Position numbers and translations under genes: made by a program. Positions 60,648 through 64,000 of a DNA stretch of 64,000 bases are shown here, in pieces (position 1 is the first letter of the stretch; each line of letters begins with the position of its first letter). Under the pieces are notes generated by a model. The model did not search any database and was not told where the DNA came from. It saw only the letters and a program-made list of their open reading frames with translations. This DNA is from Armillaria gallica. Taxonomy: Eukaryota; Basidiomycota; Agaricomycetes; Agaricales; Physalacriaceae. The stretch lies in contig JBANDB010000004.1 of the NCBI GenBank assembly GCA_037576215.1, forward strand, positions 6,138,001 to 6,202,000, in the 5' to 3' direction.

Positions 60648-60911
60648 ATGTGTTTTTCGGTTGGGCGATGCTCTTCGTGTGGGGTGGAGATTCTGTCATG
60701 GTGTTCTCGAGAATGTTCAGGGTATCCGAGGCAGCACCCTTTACTCAGAGCGACCTGTTGCTCGAGCTGCACATCCCGTAACACATCCGGCTCGCAGCAG
60801 GGGTCCACTGCTACCACCAAGCCTTCGGGTGCTGAACATGCAGGTAACACCACTTCCTTATGGATATATCGCAATCTGATGCAGTTCAGACTCTCTAGGA
60901 AAATAAAATAG
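60648..60911 (+). CDS. CCR5, small six-cysteine protein
   Basis: Near-identical to CCR4: MCFSVGRCSSCGVEILSWCS, then EC, TCCSSCTSR and the Ser/Thr tail. It is 87 residues unspliced, or about 70 if the GTAACACC..GTTCAG intron (about 60,844-60,890) is removed, ending DSLGK. All six cysteines are kept. The changes from CCR4 (e.g. L to S in the first C-x2-C, Q to R, K to E) fall between the cysteines, and the frame is intact, which suggests constraint after duplication. No signal peptide; role unknown. Confidence 0.65.
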   Translation: MCFSVGRCSSCGVEILSWCSRECSGYPRQHPLLRATCCSSCTSRNTSGSQQGSTATTKPSGAEHAGNTTSLWIYRNLMQFRLSRKIK

Positions 60912-61250
60912 TGCAGAGAAGTCAGTCCAGTCCTGTCATTGTAATTTGTTTTTAAGTCGTTGACAGACTCAAAAGTCGATTCACAGATAGACACTTTTCC
61001 CATGGTTTCCACCGGGACAGCCTAAATATTTGTCACTCAATACCATTCGTTTTTCAAATTTGCTATAATGAATTACATGTTGTACCCCACCTTTATTCTG
61101 TAAGGTGATCCTTTACAGGAATTGGCCTAAAATTAGACCAACCTCCATGGCATCGGTGATCTATTTTTGCCGCCAGTCCAGTCTCGAACCCTCTCAAATT
61201 TCAATTTTAATCGGCAAGTCTAATTGCCGTGAGCGCATACAAGAGATAGA

Positions 61251-61424
61251 GCCAGGACTCGTGCCACAATTCCCAGGCTGAATTTGAACATGGCAGCTCT
61301 AGAAGACTCTTTCTCATCCAGGATCATGCTCCAGCTACTACCGAGAGCTTCCAGGTTCAGACAAGATGTATACGCTGCATATTCATCAGAGGATGGGCGA
61401 AAAGGGTTTAGTGGCAGGGGCACA
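61251..61424 (-). pseudogene. HNH-nuclease exon 1 fragment
   Basis: The minus strand reads VPLPLNPFRPSSDEYAAYTS, CLNLEALGSSWSMILDEKES and MFKFSLGIVARVL, matching exon 1 of HNH1/HNH2. It keeps CGA at the site where HNH2 has TGA. Both ends are truncated, and no later exon follows. It abuts the right edge of block C2 within about 40 bp. The open frame it sits in runs 61,220-61,492. Confidence 0.9.
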
Positions 61425-61499
61425 TCTGCCCTGAAGCTCACGTGGTCCGGAAACATGCGGATGTTGATTAGGTGAACGGTCCGATGTTCCACTCCAAGA

Positions 61500-62205
61500 C
61501 TACTCTAATATTAACCACCACCTTCTACTGATGTGAAGCACTGGACATGGTCTCATCATCTGTTGAACTCCGAGAATCCCTCTGCCTCTCCCGTCTCGTT
61601 GCGAGGGCTACTTACCACCGTCAATCCCGCGAGAGGTTGGAACCAAAAATAAGGTTCCATTAAATAAATTCAAGTTCTCCCACCAGGGTCTTCCTTGCCA
61701 TCATACATGGACTCTTCTGCTTTAGCTCATTACATTGAGTTGCAATGGTGGCGCAACCGGGCGAGCCATCGCTAGCAGACTGCACGTTGTCCTCCGCTAT
61801 GTGACCTAGATAACGTTATATGGGACCCCAGAGAAGCCCTGGCTTCGTCAATGCTCTTGGCTTTTGCTTGGTTGTTGAGGTAAGGGATCAACTAGTCTTT
61901 GAAGGCCATCACATTTGTGTGGCATTACCGAGTCCTATAGTCAACATTATTAACCATTATTTTGCCATTATTGCACAAAACATAACTACACTATATGTAT
62001 TCATTTCGTGGTATTTGTATTTTATCGCATCTCATTTTCCTTCAGCCATGGTGTAGTCTAATTAATCAATTCAAACCTTTGTACACCTCAGGGTCCTGGG
62101 ACAGTCAAAAAAGATTCGCTTGAAGGCCGCCACCAGCTCACATTTTCTCCATATCTCATATCAAAAGCCATGAGAGATGAAGCAAGAATTCTAACAGCAA
62201 TGCAA
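61500..62205. other. No recognisable gene; short piece of the 52.75-kb upstream region
   Basis: GGCCATCACATTTGTGTGGC then ATTACCGAGTCCTAT at about 61,908-61,942 matches 52,750-52,785, the start region of the Ser-rich frame. Nothing else is recognised. Confidence 0.5.
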
Positions 62206-63230
62206 TCAACTCAGAAGAGACAATATCCTAGTTATAATAGTTCTGTCTAGGTTCGAGAATGATGGGTTGCAGAATTGGAAGGTTGGCATTGGCTTCGACT
62301 GCAGCACCGTGATTGCCTCGTTTAGGTTCAGGGTTGTTCCATGCTTGTCACTCAACTTCACTATGCTCATGTCTTTGCCCCTTCTCATGTTCACCTTCAC
62401 ATAGTCCACAAGGGTTGAGTTCAAGTGTGAACTGTTGGGGTAGAGGAAGCTTTCGTCGAACTGATACACAATGATACCAGGAGAAGGCGGAGTTTATTGT
62501 ACGTCCACATTGATGACACCGTCCTTCGTGAGGAGAGTGAACACCTCATGGTGGTGCTTGCACTCTGAACTGTCATTGTCTAGGGTAATCTCATGGCTTG
62601 CCAAGGAAGTATCCACGAGGATGAGTGACGCGTATCAAGAGGAGGGCAGGAGAAGCACAGATGGACATGTATATGTCTTTTTCAATGGATGAAAAGATTC
62701 TAATGAGAACAGCCGCCACCCATATCACAAATCCAAGGGACACTTGCCAGTGGGAATAGACCTAGTAAAAAGTTTAGTACAGTGTCACGGCACAATGCAT
62801 CAAACATACCTGCTGAGGAGACATCACCAGATCTGCCACTGCATGTATAATCACTGCAGAAAGACCCGCGGTGGGAATCCAGTAGAATGCAAACATCAGG
62901 CCATACAATGCCACGATAACAACAGTTGCAGTGATGATGACAGCGATGGGCATTCTCACGAGACACGTCTGACTTCGACTTCAAGGCAGAGCAAGAAAAC
63001 GACCCTGTAGCGGCGTACGCGCCGAAGCATGAGCCCATGGTGACCGTGACACTTATGGCTATGAACTCTTGGTTCGGGTTGATTTTGTAACTGTCCAACC
63101 ATCCAAAGGCTTCAATAACAATGTAAGTATCATATCCTGAGATGCGCATGGCGAGACTTACATTTGGCAATGGCAATGGCAATGTGTTCCGCTCAGTACA
63201 AGGTCCTTCTTGTCCAATGGTGTACGGGGA
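62206..63230 (-). pseudogene. SulP-type sulfate permease relic
   Basis: On the minus strand, pieces of a fungal SulP transporter follow in the right order. INPNQEFIAISVTVTMGSCF then GAYAATGSFS lies at 63,000-63,090. VIVALYGLMFAFYWIPTAGL then SAVIIHAVADL follows at 62,820-62,930, then SSIEKDIYMSICASPALLLI then RVTHPRGYFLGK (62,600-62,700). Last come REVFTLLTKDGVIN-like and VYQFDESFLYPNSS ... NMRRGKDMSIVKLSD (62,330-62,470). Frames change at least three times and a TAA interrupts the linker. The N-terminal membrane domain and most of the STAS domain are missing. Intact fungal SulP proteins have ~10-14 membrane segments and 700-850 residues. Confidence 0.85.
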
Positions 63231-64000
63231 ATAAATGTTTCTTGAGAGCTTTCCATTGCTGCTGGGTGAGTCGAGGGAATGTTGGATAAAGAAGAATCCA
63301 GAGAAGATGAAATACAAGACAATTCAACAAACCAAACCCTTCCTCAAATTATGCGGAAAGTAAGAAATATCATTTAGTAGAATATGTGGACAATAACATA
63401 ATGAGATGGATCAAATTTATTATCTTCATATCTTCAAAGTGGCTACACCAACTTGTCCATGGTCACAGTGGTCAGAGTTATCAGAGCCATGTCACAAATC
63501 CAGGGAGAAGCCGCGGCGCAATTTTTTCGTACGAGATACCGCGGTGTACAAATGTCTGGTAATTTTGGACTTGGGAGAACGTCAACAGAAGAATGGGCAA
63601 GAAATGTCGACAGGACATACCCGCAGTTTAACACTTGTTCCTCAGATCGACCTCGGTTTGTGTAGGACGGGGGTGTGGTGGCGGCATGCGAAGAAATCGG
63701 AGAAAAGTGGTGGGTGGGTGGCCACAAGACTCTTGACCGTCAAGTAGAGGTCCTGGCATGGAACCAGTGCCACCGTTTGATTACCTGGTGTTGAAGATGG
63801 CACCACAAGCTTGGAAGAGGCCACACAGCCAGCAGAGGGGATAAAATGGCTGACAGATGGGGATCGAAAATCGTCAACATCGGCAGCAGCCATGGAGACA
63901 CTAGGAGGAAACAGACACTGGCATAGTGGAGGGAAAACGGCATAGTTCGAATACCAGATGTCGAAAATAGTGGTGAGGGGGGAACTAATACAACTGTTCG
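63231..64000. other. No recognisable gene
   Basis: Frames at 63,406-63,747 (+) and 63,642-63,893 (-) overlap on opposite strands and show no recognisable motif. Confidence 0.45.

Larger units (their letters stand above)
54925..61211. repeat. Duplicated block C, copy 2, with inverted first part
   Basis: 54,925-55,880 is the reverse complement of about 25,485-26,455. 55,884-61,211 is a direct copy of about 26,575-32,221. The inversion junctions read CGAGAGGGGAAAGCGGGCCG near 55,880 and TTAGTTTCTTATTGCACG near 54,925. The left edge meets fragment A3 and the right edge an HNH exon fragment. Confidence 0.85.

Noticed and set aside
1..64000. CRISPR arrays, bacterial operons, retroelement reverse transcriptase
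   Set aside because: No regularly spaced short repeats, no operon-like gene packing, and no reverse-transcriptase or integrase motifs were seen; the intron-rich genes are eukaryotic.

Overview
The window looks like nuclear DNA of a filamentous basidiomycete, most likely an agaricomycete. The reasons are short introns of about 50-66 nt, mostly GT..AG, and gene families I know from mushroom genomes: a fungal HNH-nuclease family, a secreted SGNH esterase split into ten exons, an F-box protein, a TMEM170-like membrane protein and a SulP sulfate-permease relic. Gene density is low, and I see no rRNA, tRNA or CRISPR.

The main architecture is an old tandem segmental duplication with a period of about 28-29 kb. 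Three homologous blocks recur in the same order. Block A is at 5.36-7.4 kb and again at 33.36-35.3 kb (kinase-like gene). Block B is at 10.3-16.27 kb and 39.4-44.84 kb (HNH nuclease on + converging on SGNH esterase on -). Block C is at 25.48-32.22 kb and 54.92-61.21 kb (cysteine-rich gene, degenerate minus-strand genes, P module, second cysteine-rich gene). The matching order is interrupted by unmatched DNA: 16.3-25.4 kb in unit 1 (degenerate genes and one P module plus cysteine-rich gene) and 44.85-54.5 kb in unit 2 (F-box, TMEM170-like, helical gene H, two MITEs). The blocks differ in divergence (A most, the SGNH part of B least). The two units often carry complementary lesions: unit 1 keeps the better HNH gene and unit 2 the only intact SGNH gene.

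The most novel-looking content is a small cysteine-rich family, here called CCR, with a six-cysteine C-x2-C ... C-x(1-3)-C ... C-x2-C layout and no signal peptide. It occurs at 2.47, 18.96, 25.49, 31.65 and 60.65 kb, with a start-less inverted copy at 55.4-55.9 kb. Three members sit about 330 bp downstream of the same degenerate P module, with a conserved promoter between. A degenerate minus-strand gene family (family M, unrecognised) fills much of the rest.

Layout: 0-5.3 kb M-like repeat and CCR1; 5.4-7.4 kb kinase-like A1; 8.2-10.9 kb M remnants; 11.5-15.3 kb HNH1 and SGNH1 (broken); 16.7-19.2 kb relic gene, P module, CCR2; 19.9-24.4 kb M remnants; 25.5-31.9 kb CCR3, M, P, CCR4; 33.7-35.3 kb A2; 39.1-43.9 kb M, HNH2 (broken), SGNH2 (intact); 44.8-48.8 kb F-box, TMEM170-like, gene H; 50.3-54.9 kb MULE-like MITE, serine-rich ORF, second MITE, direct repeats, A3 fragment; 54.9-61.2 kb block C2; 61.25 kb HNH exon fragment; 62.2-63.2 kb SulP pseudogene.
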